Origin: Flavobacterium microcysteis
GTDB lineage: Bacteria; Bacteroidota; Bacteroidia; Flavobacteriales; Flavobacteriaceae
Direction: 5' to 3'
Length of the DNA stretch: 64,000 nucleotides
NCBI RefSeq assembly: GCF_006385255.1
Contig: NZ_VFJE01000052.1
Span: forward strand, 186,001-250,000
Below, in pieces: positions 53,897 to 63,430 of this stretch. Each line of letters starts with the position of its first letter. Within the stretch, counting starts at the first letter, position 1. Below the pieces are notes generated by a model. It did no database searches. It was not told the origin of the DNA and was given only the letters and a program-made list of their open reading frames with translations. Position numbers and translations under genes: made by a program.

Positions 53897-54988
53897 ATGG
53901 TGACCTCAAAAACGATTGCTAACGGAATATTACGTGCTTTGGCAATAATAACCGGAATTTTGCTCTTACTTTTTCTTTTATTCAAAATCCAGTCTGTTAT
54001 TCTTTTCCTGTTCATTGCCCTAATTGTGAGCATGATTGGAAATCCGATAGTCAAATTCCTGGAAAAAAGACTGAAATTCAACCATATCGTGGCCGTTATT
54101 GTAACACTGGTGTTCTTTATATTGCTTTTGGCAGGCTTTATCATGATGTTTGTTCCATTGATTGTTTCTCAGGGAGAAAACCTTTCCTTATTAGATACAG
54201 CCCGACTTGAAACTGATCTGGTTGATTTGACAGAAAGACTGAAAAGCTATTTCTCGGACCATAATATAGACATCGAAAGTATGGTCAAGCAATCCGATCT
54301 TTCCTCTAAACTGAATCTGAACTTTATTCCTAATTTCATAAATTCTTTAGTTTCAATACTGGGTAATGTGGGAGTTGCCATAGGTTCTGTGATTTTTATT
54401 ACTTTTTTCTTTTTAAAAGACCAGAAGCTGTTTATCATCAACGCAAAAAAGATACTCCCAAACGAACACGAAGACAAAATCCTGAATTCTTTTAGAAAAA
54501 TAAACCATCTGCTAAGCCGTTACTTTATTGGGCTTATCGGACAGGTAACCATACTGTTTATTTGCTACTTGATCGTATTGCTGATTTTTGGTGTAGAAAA
54601 TGCTTTTATCATTGCCTTTATTACAGCCATATTAAACATCATCCCTTATATTGGCCCGCTTATCGCAACAGTTTTGGTTGCTGTACTGACTATGCTTGGC
54701 CATATGGATCCAGAATCACAGGGCGAAATGCTATCAACTACATTATATGTATTGATTGGTTATACGGTTGCCCAAATTATTGATAACAACATCACGACTC
54801 CATTAATATTTTCGAACAGTGTCAATTCACATCCTTTAGAGATTTTTGTTGTAATACTGGCCAGCGGTTTTATTTTTGGAGTATTGGGAATGATTGTGGC
54901 TGTACCGCTTTACACCATTGTAAAAGTAGTCGCTAAAGAATTTTTCCCTCAGAATCCTATCGTAAAAGTTTTAACCCGAAACATTTGA
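53897..54988 (+). CDS. AI-2E/PerM family transporter
   Basis: A 363-residue inner-membrane protein with about eight predicted helices, including pairs at 12-50, 60-82, a helix at 150-175, a long loop, and a cluster at 210-340. The AI-2E family hallmark ITAILNIIPYIGPLIA is near residue 242, with DNNITTPLIFSNSVNSHPL near 296. Members export small molecules or Na+/H+; the substrate is not deducible. Its stop overlaps the TTG start of the next gene. Confidence 0.9.
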   Translation: MVTSKTIANGILRALAIITGILLLLFLLFKIQSVILFLFIALIVSMIGNPIVKFLEKRLKFNHIVAVIVTLVFFILLLAGFIMMFVPLIVSQGENLSLLDTARLETDLVDLTERLKSYFSDHNIDIESMVKQSDLSSKLNLNFIPNFINSLVSILGNVGVAIGSVIFITFFFLKDQKLFIINAKKILPNEHEDKILNSFRKINHLLSRYFIGLIGQVTILFICYLIVLLIFGVENAFIIAFITAILNIIPYIGPLIATVLVAVLTMLGHMDPESQGEMLSTTLYVLIGYTVAQIIDNNITTPLIFSNSVNSHPLEIFVVILASGFIFGVLGMIVAVPLYTIVKVVAKEFFPQNPIVKVLTRNI

Positions 54989-56172
54989 TTTCTGCAATTC
55001 TAAAACCCGAAATACAAGATTTTATAGAAGCCAATATCCGAAAAGACATTTCAAAGCTGGCTTTTCAGAAAAATCCGTTTCCTGAAATCGACTTTGCCGT
55101 GCTGTTAAACCAAATTGCTGCAAAAAGCAAGGCGGAACAGAAGCTTCCTACATGGTATGCTACCAAAAATATTGTTTATCCAACAAAATTATCAATAGAG
55201 CAGACTTCATCAGAAGAAACGGCTTCCTATAAAGCGGAGATTGTTTCCGGAAAAAGCCTTATTGATCTGACAGGTGGATTTGGGGTCGATTGTTACTACT
55301 TTTCAAAAAAAATGGAATCGGTTGTGCATTGTGAAATGAATGCCGAATTATCTGAAATTGCAAGCCATAATTTTAAACTGCTAGATGCTGAAAACATCGA
55401 ATGTTTTGCTGGCGACAGTTCAGAAATACTACAAAAACTGAATCGAAAATTTGACTGGATGTATATCGACCCGTCAAGACGCAGTGATGCAAAAGGAAAA
55501 GTTTTTCTTTTAAAAGACTGCCTTCCAAATGTTCCTGAACTGCAAGAATTCTATTTTGAATACTCAAACAATCTGCTTATAAAAACGGCTCCAATCCTGG
55601 ATATTGCTGCCGGATTAACAGAACTTACTAATGTCAAAGCAATCCACATTGTAGCTGTTGAAAACGAAGTCAAAGAATTGCTTTGGGAAATTTCAAAAGA
55701 GTATACAGGAAATACTAAAATCATTACTCTAAATACGACCAAAGACAAAACTGAAAAGCTCGATTTTGTTCTAGGTGAAAACGATGGTGCTTTTTACGGG
55801 TTACCTAAAAAATATCTTTACGAACCCAACAGTTCGATAATGAAATCCGGTTTTTTTGAAACAGTAAGTGCTGTATTCCAATTGGACAAACTTCATCTGC
55901 ATTCACATCTTTATACTTCTGACGACTTGCTTGATTTTCCGGGAAGAGTATTTCAAATAGAGGAAGTAATAAAATATGGCAAAGCCGAAATGAAGCAATC
56001 GCTTCAGAATAAAAAAGCAAATATAACCGTGCGAAATTTTCCGGAAACCGTAGAAAACATTCGAAAGAAGTGGAAAATAAGTGATGGCGGAAACCTTTAT
56101 TGTTTTTTTACTACCAATATGAATAATGACAAAATAGTATTACTTTGCAACAAAATAAAAACACAAGAATGA
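54985..56172 (+). CDS. THUMP-like class I SAM methyltransferase
   Basis: A 395-residue cytosolic enzyme. It starts with TTG, overlapping the stop of the upstream gene as TTGA. The Rossmann core has DLTGGFGVDCYYF near residue 93 (SAM-binding motif I) and the catalytic-region DPSRRS near 172. The last 95 residues fit the THUMP-like / PG_1098 ferredoxin-like fold described in Bacteroidota, which would bind RNA. The target is probably an RNA base, but the exact site is unknown. Its stop overlaps the next start as ATGA. Confidence 0.87.
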   Translation: MISAILKPEIQDFIEANIRKDISKLAFQKNPFPEIDFAVLLNQIAAKSKAEQKLPTWYATKNIVYPTKLSIEQTSSEETASYKAEIVSGKSLIDLTGGFGVDCYYFSKKMESVVHCEMNAELSEIASHNFKLLDAENIECFAGDSSEILQKLNRKFDWMYIDPSRRSDAKGKVFLLKDCLPNVPELQEFYFEYSNNLLIKTAPILDIAAGLTELTNVKAIHIVAVENEVKELLWEISKEYTGNTKIITLNTTKDKTEKLDFVLGENDGAFYGLPKKYLYEPNSSIMKSGFFETVSAVFQLDKLHLHSHLYTSDDLLDFPGRVFQIEEVIKYGKAEMKQSLQNKKANITVRNFPETVENIRKKWKISDGGNLYCFFTTNMNNDKIVLLCNKIKTQE

Positions 56173-56738
56173 AACGATTGCTTTTACTTACTTTTTTAAT
56201 GCTCCAAATGGGACTTCATGCCCAGAAAAAATGTGAATACAGTTCCAATTTTACAGATTCGATAGGCAGCTATAAAGAAACAGTGCAAAAAATCGTTTAT
56301 GAGAAAAATTTTGCCGGTACTTCCAGCTATATCTTTTTCTCATTAATTAATGCTAACGAAACTCCACTGCTGAATTTTCAATTCATTCAAAAAAGCAAAG
56401 ATTTTATCAAAACCTATTGCTTTGACAAAAACTCAAGGATATACCTCCAATTGGCAAATGGTAAAATAATTACCATGCTGATTGCTGACGAAGGGAGTTG
56501 CGGTTCTATGATTCGTGATGAATCGCAAAGTTCCAATATTCGAATTTCTACAGGAAAATTTTTATTTATGAAAAATACGATGGAAGAATTGGCAAAATCG
56601 CCAGTTTCCCTGATTCGTATAAAATATGCTACTGAGACTGTCGATTATATTATGAAGAGAGAGCTTCTTTCCGAGTTAAACGGAGAGAAATCCTATCCTG
56701 AAAATTTCTTTATCGACGACCTCAAATGCCTGAACTAG
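56169..56738 (+). CDS. Exported protein of unknown function
   Basis: A 189-residue protein from the ATG at 56169, which overlaps the methyltransferase stop. The signal peptide is MKRLLLLTFLMLQMGLHAQ. The rest has no motif I recognise; it contains one Cys pair region (EGSCGSM) and a charged C-terminal part. An earlier in-frame ATG at 56145 would extend into the upstream gene and is less likely. The coupling suggests it is translated from the transporter-methyltransferase transcript. Confidence 0.68.
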   Translation: MKRLLLLTFLMLQMGLHAQKKCEYSSNFTDSIGSYKETVQKIVYEKNFAGTSSYIFFSLINANETPLLNFQFIQKSKDFIKTYCFDKNSRIYLQLANGKIITMLIADEGSCGSMIRDESQSSNIRISTGKFLFMKNTMEELAKSPVSLIRIKYATETVDYIMKRELLSELNGEKSYPENFFIDDLKCLN

Positions 56739-56739
56739 A

Positions 56740-57441
56740 TTAGTTCTTGCAATCCCAAGTAAAATTAGATATTGGCAAAGTCGAAGCATTCACCAGGTTA
56801 TAATGCCACCATTCTGAAGCAAACGATCGGAATCCATTTTTCAGCATTATTTCTTTTAACAACTTTCTATTGGCTATAACTTCTGCTGAAAGATTTTTAT
56901 AGTCGTGTGCCGCTTCCGGCCCGAAATGGTCAAATCCTGTACCCATATCGAGTTCATTGCCACTATAATCTGTTAGTGTTATATCTACAGCTCCTCCTCT
57001 ATTATGTATCGAACCTGTAGCCGGATCTGCTACATAAGTAGGATTAGGTGTTATGGCCCACATTTTCTTTTGTACATCCAACGGCCTGTAGCAATCATAG
57101 ATCTTAATCTTATAACCTAGTTTTAAGAACGCCTGATTCGCCTTGATTAAAGCTTTTACCGTCTTAAATCGGAGATAGCACTCAGGACAATCATATACTT
57201 TTGTTTTTAAGAAATTATTTTCTGTGGCATATTTCATGTCATAAAAGAAATCTTTCCCATAATCTCTCAGGCTTACAAAAGCGGTGTCGCTGATGTTGGC
57301 TTTTGCAGCTTCCAAAATTGCTGCATTTTCGTCAATGTATTGACGATTACTTGATAGTAAAGCATCGCTATATACCACCTCCTGAGGGTTTTTGCAAGAC
57401 GAAACAATAATTAGGCACACTATTAGCTGTAGAAATCTCAT
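56740..57441 (-). CDS. VanX/DdpX-type D-Ala-D-Ala dipeptidase (M15D)
   Basis: A 233-residue lipoprotein (lipobox VSSC, Cys at residue 16). It has the M15D zinc site: SIHNRGGAVDITL near 144-156 provides His and Asp, and SEWWHYN near 214-220 provides the catalytic Glu and third His. The YDCYRPLDVQKKMW stretch near 118 is also diagnostic. It hydrolyses D-Ala-D-Ala dipeptide. In this genome it probably recycles cell-wall dipeptide in the periplasm, since no van genes are nearby. A -7 box (minus-strand TAGATTTG) lies at 57470-57477. Confidence 0.9.
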   Translation of the reverse strand: MRFLQLIVCLIIVSSCKNPQEVVYSDALLSSNRQYIDENAAILEAAKANISDTAFVSLRDYGKDFFYDMKYATENNFLKTKVYDCPECYLRFKTVKALIKANQAFLKLGYKIKIYDCYRPLDVQKKMWAITPNPTYVADPATGSIHNRGGAVDITLTDYSGNELDMGTGFDHFGPEAAHDYKNLSAEVIANRKLLKEIMLKNGFRSFASEWWHYNLVNASTLPISNFTWDCKN

Positions 57442-57531
57442 AATGATTTGAAATGTTTAATTTGTACTACAAATCTATTCATTTGTATTAATTAATTTAC
57501 TAATTTTAATTCAAATTAAAAAACACAAAGT

Positions 57532-58044
57532 ATGAAAAAATTAATTGTTTTAGGTATTGCTTTGTTATTTTCCGGCTACCTGAACGCTCAGGAAACAACA
57601 GCGAAGAAGAAAGCAAAAGCAGAAGTAGCCCAAGCAAAAGCAGACAGCAAAAAAGCTGTTGATAAAGCGGATGCAAAAGCAAAAAAAGCAGAAGAATCTG
57701 CTAAGAAAGATGTAGCTAAAGCCAAAGAAAAGGCTGTACAATCAAAGACAGAGTCAAAAGCAGACGTAGCTAAGAAAAAAGCGGATGCAAAAGTTGAAAC
57801 TGCAAAAGCGAAAGAAAAAGCCGCAGTAACTAAAACAGAAGCAAAAGCAGAAGTTGCTAAAGTAAAAGCAGATACAAAAGTTGAAGCTGGAAAGGCAAAA
57901 ATGGAAACTAAAAAAGCTGCTGCTGATATAAAAGACAAAGCTTCAGGTGAGTACTACAATGGTAAAAAAGTGTATACAGGACCTAAAGGCGGAAAATACT
58001 ACATCAACAAAAACGGAAATAAAACATATATCGACCAGAAATAA
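57532..58044 (+). CDS. Exported Lys/Ala-rich repeat protein with PBCV-type basic adaptor domain
   Basis: A 170-residue protein with a signal peptide ending near residue 19 (GYLNAQ). Residues 22-135 are almost entirely Ala, Lys, Glu, Asp and Val in 11-17-residue repeats (KADAKVETAKAKEKA, TKTEAKAEVAKVKAD), expected to form a long charged helix. The last 32 residues (YNGKKVYTGPKGGKYYI and KNGNKTYI) match the PBCV-specific basic adaptor domain, first noted in chlorella-virus proteins. A surface or cell-wall-binding role is possible, but unproven. The antisense strand also stays open because of the base composition. Confidence 0.82.
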   Translation: MKKLIVLGIALLFSGYLNAQETTAKKKAKAEVAQAKADSKKAVDKADAKAKKAEESAKKDVAKAKEKAVQSKTESKADVAKKKADAKVETAKAKEKAAVTKTEAKAEVAKVKADTKVEAGKAKMETKKAAADIKDKASGEYYNGKKVYTGPKGGKYYINKNGNKTYIDQK

Positions 58045-58063
58045 TTTTTTGGTCAACCCTCAC

Positions 58064-58097
58064 AAAAAATCCCGATTAGTTTATAATCGGGATTTTT
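58064..58097. terminator. Bidirectional terminator
   Basis: AAAAAATCCCGATTA and TAATCGGGATTTTTT are a perfect 15-bp inverted repeat with a 4-base loop, between the convergent adaptor-protein and deacetylase genes. Confidence 0.92.
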
Positions 58098-58104
58098 TAT
58101 TGGC

Positions 58105-59040
58105 TTATTCTTTCTGTATCTTGTCATAAAGGCTTTCTATTTCCTGATTATTTGGTTCTTTTTTCATGATGGCAGTAGCTTCTTTTTGGGATTTCATCCA
58201 TCTGTAAAGCCAGGAAACTCCCCATTTTTTATAATAATTATCTTTCTGCTGATAGATGTTATCCTGTAACACTTCATCAAGACTCACAAAAGTATAGCCT
58301 TTTGCATTGAGCAGTTTTACAATTTTTGGCAAATAATCTGCGTTCAGCGCATTGTCGTGGCACAAATAAATATGTCGGATAGGCCTTTTGTACTGTTGTG
58401 CTGCTTGCGCTTCAAAAAATTCGAAAAATTCAATAGTTTTCTTAACATACTTCTCTCCTATACTTCTGGCATTGACAATATCATTTTTGGCAAGATAATA
58501 TTCATATACTGTACTATAAGCCCAATCTTCGCTTTCTACTGTATAGGGTGTAATCCGATATCCTTTTTGTGTCAGGTATTGTTCGATTTCTTTGTGCTGC
58601 AAACTGTCTTTTCCCAAATCATTAAACGGAAACCTAAAATGCTTTAGTGGCTTGTCATATTTTTTTGCCAGTTCTTTAGAAATCGCTTCTCCTTTATCAA
58701 TGTCATTGGCAAAAGTTGTAAAACCTACATCCGAATAGCGCATATGACTGAAACTATGATTGCCTAAAGTGATATACTTCCGCTTAGCCCAATCGTCTAA
58801 CAATCGGAAGTTTTTCGAAATAGAATCGGTTTCATAGATTTTGTGTTCGTTGATAAAAATAGCTATCGGTAACTGCAAGGAATCCAATTTTTTCAATAAT
58901 AAAGACTGAAATCTGTCTGTTTGGAATCTCTTCGTATTAGGAATATCATCAATTGTAATGGCAACCTGTTTTTGCGCATACACCTGTATGGAAAAAAGAA
59001 TAACCAAACAAAATCCTGTTCTTTTGATGCTTGATTTCAT
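58105..59040 (-). CDS. Polysaccharide deacetylase (NodB-like)
   Basis: A 311-residue exported enzyme (signal peptide ending near residue 22, IQVYAQ). The NodB domain has AITIDDIP near residues 27-34 with the Asp pair that binds metal and acts as base, and GNHSFSHMRY near 95 with the zinc His residues. It removes acetyl groups from a polysaccharide or peptidoglycan sugar; the substrate is unknown. It may relate to the GT2 polymerase elsewhere in the window, but they are far apart. A minus-strand -7 box (TATATTTG) lies at 59060-59067. Confidence 0.9.
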   Translation of the reverse strand: MKSSIKRTGFCLVILFSIQVYAQKQVAITIDDIPNTKRFQTDRFQSLLLKKLDSLQLPIAIFINEHKIYETDSISKNFRLLDDWAKRKYITLGNHSFSHMRYSDVGFTTFANDIDKGEAISKELAKKYDKPLKHFRFPFNDLGKDSLQHKEIEQYLTQKGYRITPYTVESEDWAYSTVYEYYLAKNDIVNARSIGEKYVKKTIEFFEFFEAQAAQQYKRPIRHIYLCHDNALNADYLPKIVKLLNAKGYTFVSLDEVLQDNIYQQKDNYYKKWGVSWLYRWMKSQKEATAIMKKEPNNQEIESLYDKIQKE

Positions 59041-59059
59041 ATTTTTTTGGGATTGTTTC

Positions 59060-59067
59060 CAAATATA
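59060..59067 (-). promoter_or_regulatory. -7 box of the polysaccharide deacetylase gene
   Basis: CAAATATA on the plus strand reads TATATTTG on the minus strand, an exact TAnnTTTG match 20 bp upstream of the ATG at 59040. Confidence 0.6.
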
Positions 59068-59189
59068 AAAAAACCTAGGCAGCTGTGCCCGATTGAGAGT
59101 ATAATATTCCTAAAAAATCGACCCATTCTACCTTTGAAACTGCAAAAAAAACAATAAATTAGCAACTTTAATTTTTATACACAGCACAA

Positions 59190-60272
59190 ATGAAAAATAC
59201 CGCACTTACGCATGTTCACGAAGGTCTTGGAGCTAAAATGGTTCCTTTTGCAGGATATAATATGCCAGTACAATATGAAGGAGTAACTATTGAACACGAA
59301 ACTGTCCGTAACGGAGTTGGAGTTTTTGATGTTTCACACATGGGAGAATTTCTGATTTCAGGTCCAAATGCTCTGGCTTTAATCCAAAAAGTAACCACAA
59401 ACGATGCTTCTACATTAACCGTGGGCAAAGCGCAATATTCTTGTCTTCCAAACGAAAATGGCGGTATTGTTGACGATTTGATTGTTTATAAAATGAAAGA
59501 AGACCAATATTTATTGGTTGTAAATGCTTCAAATATTGAGAAAGACTGGAATTGGATTTCTACAAAAAATGATGTTGGTGCAGAAATGAGAAATATTTCT
59601 GACGATTATTCTCTACTGGCTATTCAAGGCCCAAAAGCTGTTGAAGCAATGCAATCCTTGACTTCTATTGATTTAGCAGCAATAAAATACTATCACTTTG
59701 AAGTGGCAGATTTCGCTGGTGTATCAGATGTGATTATTTCTGCAACTGGCTATACCGGTTCAGGTGGTTTTGAAATCTATGCAAAAAACGAGAGTATCGA
59801 ACAAATCTGGAATAAAGTATTTGAAGCAGGAAAACCGTATGGTATCAAACCTATCGGATTAGCGGCTAGAGATACGCTTCGTCTTGAAATGGGCTTCTGT
59901 CTTTACGGAAACGACATTAACGACACTACTTCTCCTCTCGAAGCCGGTCTAGGCTGGATTACAAAATTCAATAAAGAATTTACCAATTCTGAAAACCTGC
60001 TAAAACAAAAAGAAGCGGGAGTTTTGAGAAAATTGGTTGGTTTTGAGCTGACAGAAAGAGGAATTCCTCGTCATGACTATGAAATTGTTGACAAGGATGG
60101 AAATATCATCGGAGTAGTTACTTCAGGAACTATGGCACCATCTTTGAACAAAGGAATTGGGCTGGGTTATGTTACAACAGAATTTTCTGGAGTTGATAGC
60201 GACATTTTTATTCGCATCAGAAAAAATGATGTTCCGGCAAAAGTTGTTAAATTGCCTTTTTATAAAAAATAA
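59190..60272 (+). CDS. gcvT: Aminomethyltransferase of the glycine cleavage system (T protein)
   Basis: A 360-residue T protein: it moves the aminomethyl group from lipoyl-H protein to tetrahydrofolate. Signatures are [14 protein letters not shown] near residue 18, [11 protein letters not shown] near 43, the [12 protein letters not shown] stretch near 188 and [14 protein letters not shown] near 230. Length is normal. The other gcv genes are not in the window. The S41 protease gene starts 9 bp after it, so they may share a transcript. Confidence 0.96.
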   Translation: MKNTALTHVHEGLGAKMVPFAGYNMPVQYEGVTIEHETVRNGVGVFDVSHMGEFLISGPNALALIQKVTTNDASTLTVGKAQYSCLPNENGGIVDDLIVYKMKEDQYLLVVNASNIEKDWNWISTKNDVGAEMRNISDDYSLLAIQGPKAVEAMQSLTSIDLAAIKYYHFEVADFAGVSDVIISATGYTGSGGFEIYAKNESIEQIWNKVFEAGKPYGIKPIGLAARDTLRLEMGFCLYGNDINDTTSPLEAGLGWITKFNKEFTNSENLLKQKEAGVLRKLVGFELTERGIPRHDYEIVDKDGNIIGVVTSGTMAPSLNKGIGLGYVTTEFSGVDSDIFIRIRKNDVPAKVVKLPFYKK

Positions 60273-60281
60273 AAAAACTAT

Positions 60282-62330
60282 ATGAACAGAATCTTGTTGT
60301 TTTTACTGCTTGTTACTTTTACATCTTATTCACAAGATAGTGGTAAATCCTGCGATGTTCTTATAAAAATAAACAATCTCATACAACGTGAGCATTTCAA
60401 TCCTAAACCGGTAGACGACAGTCTATCGGTTTATGTTTTTGAAGCATTGATGAATGAATTGGATACAGACAAAAACATATTCCTGAAAACAGAATATGAT
60501 TACCTGTCAAAGTACAAATTCAAATTTGACGATTATATTGCCAGTAACGACTGTTCCTTTTTCGAAGATTTCGCCAAAACATACAAAACAGCTTTGGAAA
60601 GAAGCAAATTGGCTGTCGAAAAATTGCAAAAAGAAAAGCTGGATTACAATACAAACGACACAATCCGTTTTACAAAAAAGAATTTTCCATTCTATGTAAA
60701 AGCTGAAGATGTTGAAAAGGTATTTGCAAAAAGACTTCGTTTTGATATTTTGGAAGATATTGCCAAAACCAGTAAAAACTATGATTCCCTAAAGCAAAAC
60801 TTTGCAAGCTTAGAAAAAAAATCAAGAGAAAAGATTTTCGAAACTGCCTTATGCAGAATTACCAACCGATTGGATTCTAAAGATGGTATCGAAAAGAACA
60901 TTAGAAGTAGCTTTTACTCTATTTTTTGTTCCTATTTCGATCCGCATACCTCCTATTTTTCATACGACACCAAATCTTCTTTTCTTTCTGAACTTTCAAC
61001 CGACAATCTTTCACTGGGAATGTATGTCAGCCTGAATGAAAATGAAGAATTAATTGTTCAGGAGATTGTTCCGGGCGGTCCTGCAGCACGAACAGAAATC
61101 ATTGAAAAAGGAGATCAGGTAATCAAAGTATCTCCCAAAAAAGGAGAAGAACTTCTTGTTTCTTGTAGTTCTCTGGAAACTATCGGAAGTATCATCTTTT
61201 CAGACACCCATAAAGAGATTACGTTATCACTCCGAAAGAAAAACGGGACACTTTATGATGTCACGCTTCAGAAAAAAATAATGAAGGCCGACGATCATGC
61301 TGCATACAGCTATATTGTTTCAAAAAATGGTACCCGTATCGGGTATATCAATATTCCGAGTTTTTATACCGATTTTGACAAAAATACAGTACAAGGCATT
61401 TCAGATGATGTTGCCAAAGAAATTTTAAAGCTAAAAAAAGACAATGTTGAAGGATTGATATTAGACCTGCAAGACGATGGTGGTGGCTCTATGGAAGAAG
61501 CCATAAAACTTTCAGGAATGTTTATCGATGCCGGTCCTATCTCCGTTTTAGTCAATAATAAAAAAGAACAAAAAATAATCAAGGATTTCAATCGTGGTTT
61601 AGTATATAGCGGTCCAATTATTGTGCTTGTCAATGGAAATTCGGCTTCCGCAAGCGAGTTTTTTGCTTCTGTAATGCAAGATTACAACAGAGCAATTATC
61701 TTAGGAGCTACAACATTAGGCAAAGCTTCTATGCAGCAAATTCTTCCCATTGAAAACGGAAATGAACAGGATTTTGTAAAACTAACGATTGAGAAGTTCT
61801 ATAGAATAACGGGAAAAAGCCATCAGCTGACCGGAGTCGTTCCTGATATAGCAATTCCTACTCTATATGATGGCATAATCTCAAGAGAAAAGAGCAGCAA
61901 AACCGCATTAAAAAATGATGTTATCACTACAAAGACGAAATTTATCCCTTATTCAAGAAGTGATTTTGAAGGCTTAATTCCAAAAAGCAAAAAAAGAATC
62001 AGCAACAGTGCTTATTTCAATGAGATAAACACCATTAATGCTAAAATCAATTCCATTTATAATTCTCCAAAAGATCCAATACTGCTCAATTTCGAAAGCA
62101 TATTCAAAGATGTACACAGTATTGACGCGGTTTTTGACACTGTAAAAAAACTTGTCGAGACACCTGCCGATTTTGAAATCACAAATACATCTTACGAAAA
62201 GGAAATTCTGAAATTTGACGAATTCCAAAAAAGCATTAGTGAATACAGAATTAAGGACCTAAAAACGAATACGTATGTCCTGGAAGGTATCAACATAATT
62301 TCTGACTATTATGCCTCCAAAAAAGACTAA
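60282..62330 (+). CDS. prc: S41 family carboxy-terminal processing protease (Prc/Tsp)
   Basis: A 682-residue periplasmic protease (signal peptide ending near residue 17, TSYSQ). The N-terminal helical domain has HFNPKPVDDSLSVYVFEALM near residue 38 and DTDKNIFL. A PDZ domain lies at about 240-330 (LGMYVSLNENEELIVQEIVPGGPA). The protease core has NGNSASASEFFASVMQDY with catalytic Ser at 456 and the general-base Lys at 481 (LGKAS), 25 residues apart as in Tsp. It trims C-termini of exported proteins. The unknown gene at 62337 starts 6 bp later. Confidence 0.94.
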   Translation: MNRILLFLLLVTFTSYSQDSGKSCDVLIKINNLIQREHFNPKPVDDSLSVYVFEALMNELDTDKNIFLKTEYDYLSKYKFKFDDYIASNDCSFFEDFAKTYKTALERSKLAVEKLQKEKLDYNTNDTIRFTKKNFPFYVKAEDVEKVFAKRLRFDILEDIAKTSKNYDSLKQNFASLEKKSREKIFETALCRITNRLDSKDGIEKNIRSSFYSIFCSYFDPHTSYFSYDTKSSFLSELSTDNLSLGMYVSLNENEELIVQEIVPGGPAARTEIIEKGDQVIKVSPKKGEELLVSCSSLETIGSIIFSDTHKEITLSLRKKNGTLYDVTLQKKIMKADDHAAYSYIVSKNGTRIGYINIPSFYTDFDKNTVQGISDDVAKEILKLKKDNVEGLILDLQDDGGGSMEEAIKLSGMFIDAGPISVLVNNKKEQKIIKDFNRGLVYSGPIIVLVNGNSASASEFFASVMQDYNRAIILGATTLGKASMQQILPIENGNEQDFVKLTIEKFYRITGKSHQLTGVVPDIAIPTLYDGIISREKSSKTALKNDVITTKTKFIPYSRSDFEGLIPKSKKRISNSAYFNEINTINAKINSIYNSPKDPILLNFESIFKDVHSIDAVFDTVKKLVETPADFEITNTSYEKEILKFDEFQKSISEYRIKDLKTNTYVLEGINIISDYYASKKD

Positions 62331-62336
62331 ATCTCC

Positions 62337-63371
62337 ATGAAAAAAATAATCTTCGCCATTTTCACTCTATTTATTGTAACCATAAGCAAAGCCCAGGATT
62401 TCAAAACGCCAATTGACTATCTGAACTTCATAGGGAAAGAATCAGCTGCCATTTCAAGAAATACATGGAATTATACAAAAGCGGTTGCCCATAGCAAAAG
62501 TGCCAGGAAAATAGACGCATCCCGAAAGACTTTGCTTAAATCAATACAGAATGCTTCCCAAAAAATATCCGGGCTAAAAAACGGCTATAAGGGCGATACG
62601 GAATACCGTGACCAGCTCCTGTCCTATTTGTTCATTTCGGAAAAGTACATCAATGACGAATACGAAAAAATCATTGACATGCAGGAAGTCGCTGAAGAGT
62701 CTTATGATTTTATGGAAGCCTATATTATGGCACGCGACCTGGTTAACGAAAAAATCAATGATGAAGTCGAAAAACTCAATACGAACCAGAAACTTTTTGG
62801 AAAAAAATACAATATTCAGATTACAGATGACAATTCTGATTTGAGTAAAAAAATGAGGGCTTCCAGTGCCGTCTTCAAATACCACACGGACATGTTCCTT
62901 ATTTTTTTCAAGGTGAATGTAACCGACATCAATTTAATGAAATCGATTGAACAAAAAGACCTGAATGCCATACAACAACAAGCTTCTTCATTAGAATTAT
63001 ATGCTAATGAAGGTCTTGAAAAATTAAAAACAGCAGCACCTTTTAATAAAGATACAAGCCTGATTACTGCTACTAAAAAAGCACTTGAATTTTATAAAAA
63101 AGAAGCCATCGAGCTGACTCCAAAAGTAGTTTCGTTTCTGATGTTAAACCAACAGCTTGAAGACACTAAAGAATCTCTGGAAAAGAAACCAGAAAGGAAC
63201 AGAACAAAACAGGAAATTGACAATTTCAACAATCTAGTAAAATCTGTAAACAGTGAAATCAGCGAGTACAACAAGCTGAATTCAAAATTTTATCAGAACA
63301 AAGTTGCCGTTAATATGGAATGGGAACAAACTGGAGAACAATTTATTTCAAAACATGTTCCGAAAGATTAA
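62337..63371 (+). CDS. Exported helical protein of unknown function
   Basis: A 344-residue protein with signal peptide MKKIIFAIFTLFIVTISKAQ. The mature part is almost wholly helical and charged, with Lys- and Glu-rich segments (AHSKSARKIDASRKTLLKSIQNASQ, then TEYRDQLLSYLFISEKYINDEYEKIID and EKKPERNRTKQEIDNF). I do not recognise the family. It begins 6 bp after the protease stop, so the two are co-expressed; it could be an adaptor, inhibitor or substrate of the protease. Confidence 0.75.
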   Translation: MKKIIFAIFTLFIVTISKAQDFKTPIDYLNFIGKESAAISRNTWNYTKAVAHSKSARKIDASRKTLLKSIQNASQKISGLKNGYKGDTEYRDQLLSYLFISEKYINDEYEKIIDMQEVAEESYDFMEAYIMARDLVNEKINDEVEKLNTNQKLFGKKYNIQITDDNSDLSKKMRASSAVFKYHTDMFLIFFKVNVTDINLMKSIEQKDLNAIQQQASSLELYANEGLEKLKTAAPFNKDTSLITATKKALEFYKKEAIELTPKVVSFLMLNQQLEDTKESLEKKPERNRTKQEIDNFNNLVKSVNSEISEYNKLNSKFYQNKVAVNMEWEQTGEQFISKHVPKD

Positions 63372-63400
63372 AATAGATTTGAAATAAAAAGGATAAAACT

Positions 63401-63408
63401 TATTTTTG
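63401..63408 (+). promoter_or_regulatory. -33/-7 promoter of the yebC gene
   Basis: TATTTTTG (63401-63408) is an exact -7 match, preceded by TTG at 63379-63381 with a 19-bp spacer. It is the cleanest promoter pair in the window, 22 bp before the ATG at 63431. Confidence 0.7.
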
Positions 63409-63430
63409 CAACGTATAAAAAATTTTAGAA

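Noticed and set aside
57588..57938. Antisense open frame opposite the Lys/Ala-rich protein
   Set aside because: It is open only because of the biased codons on the other strand.
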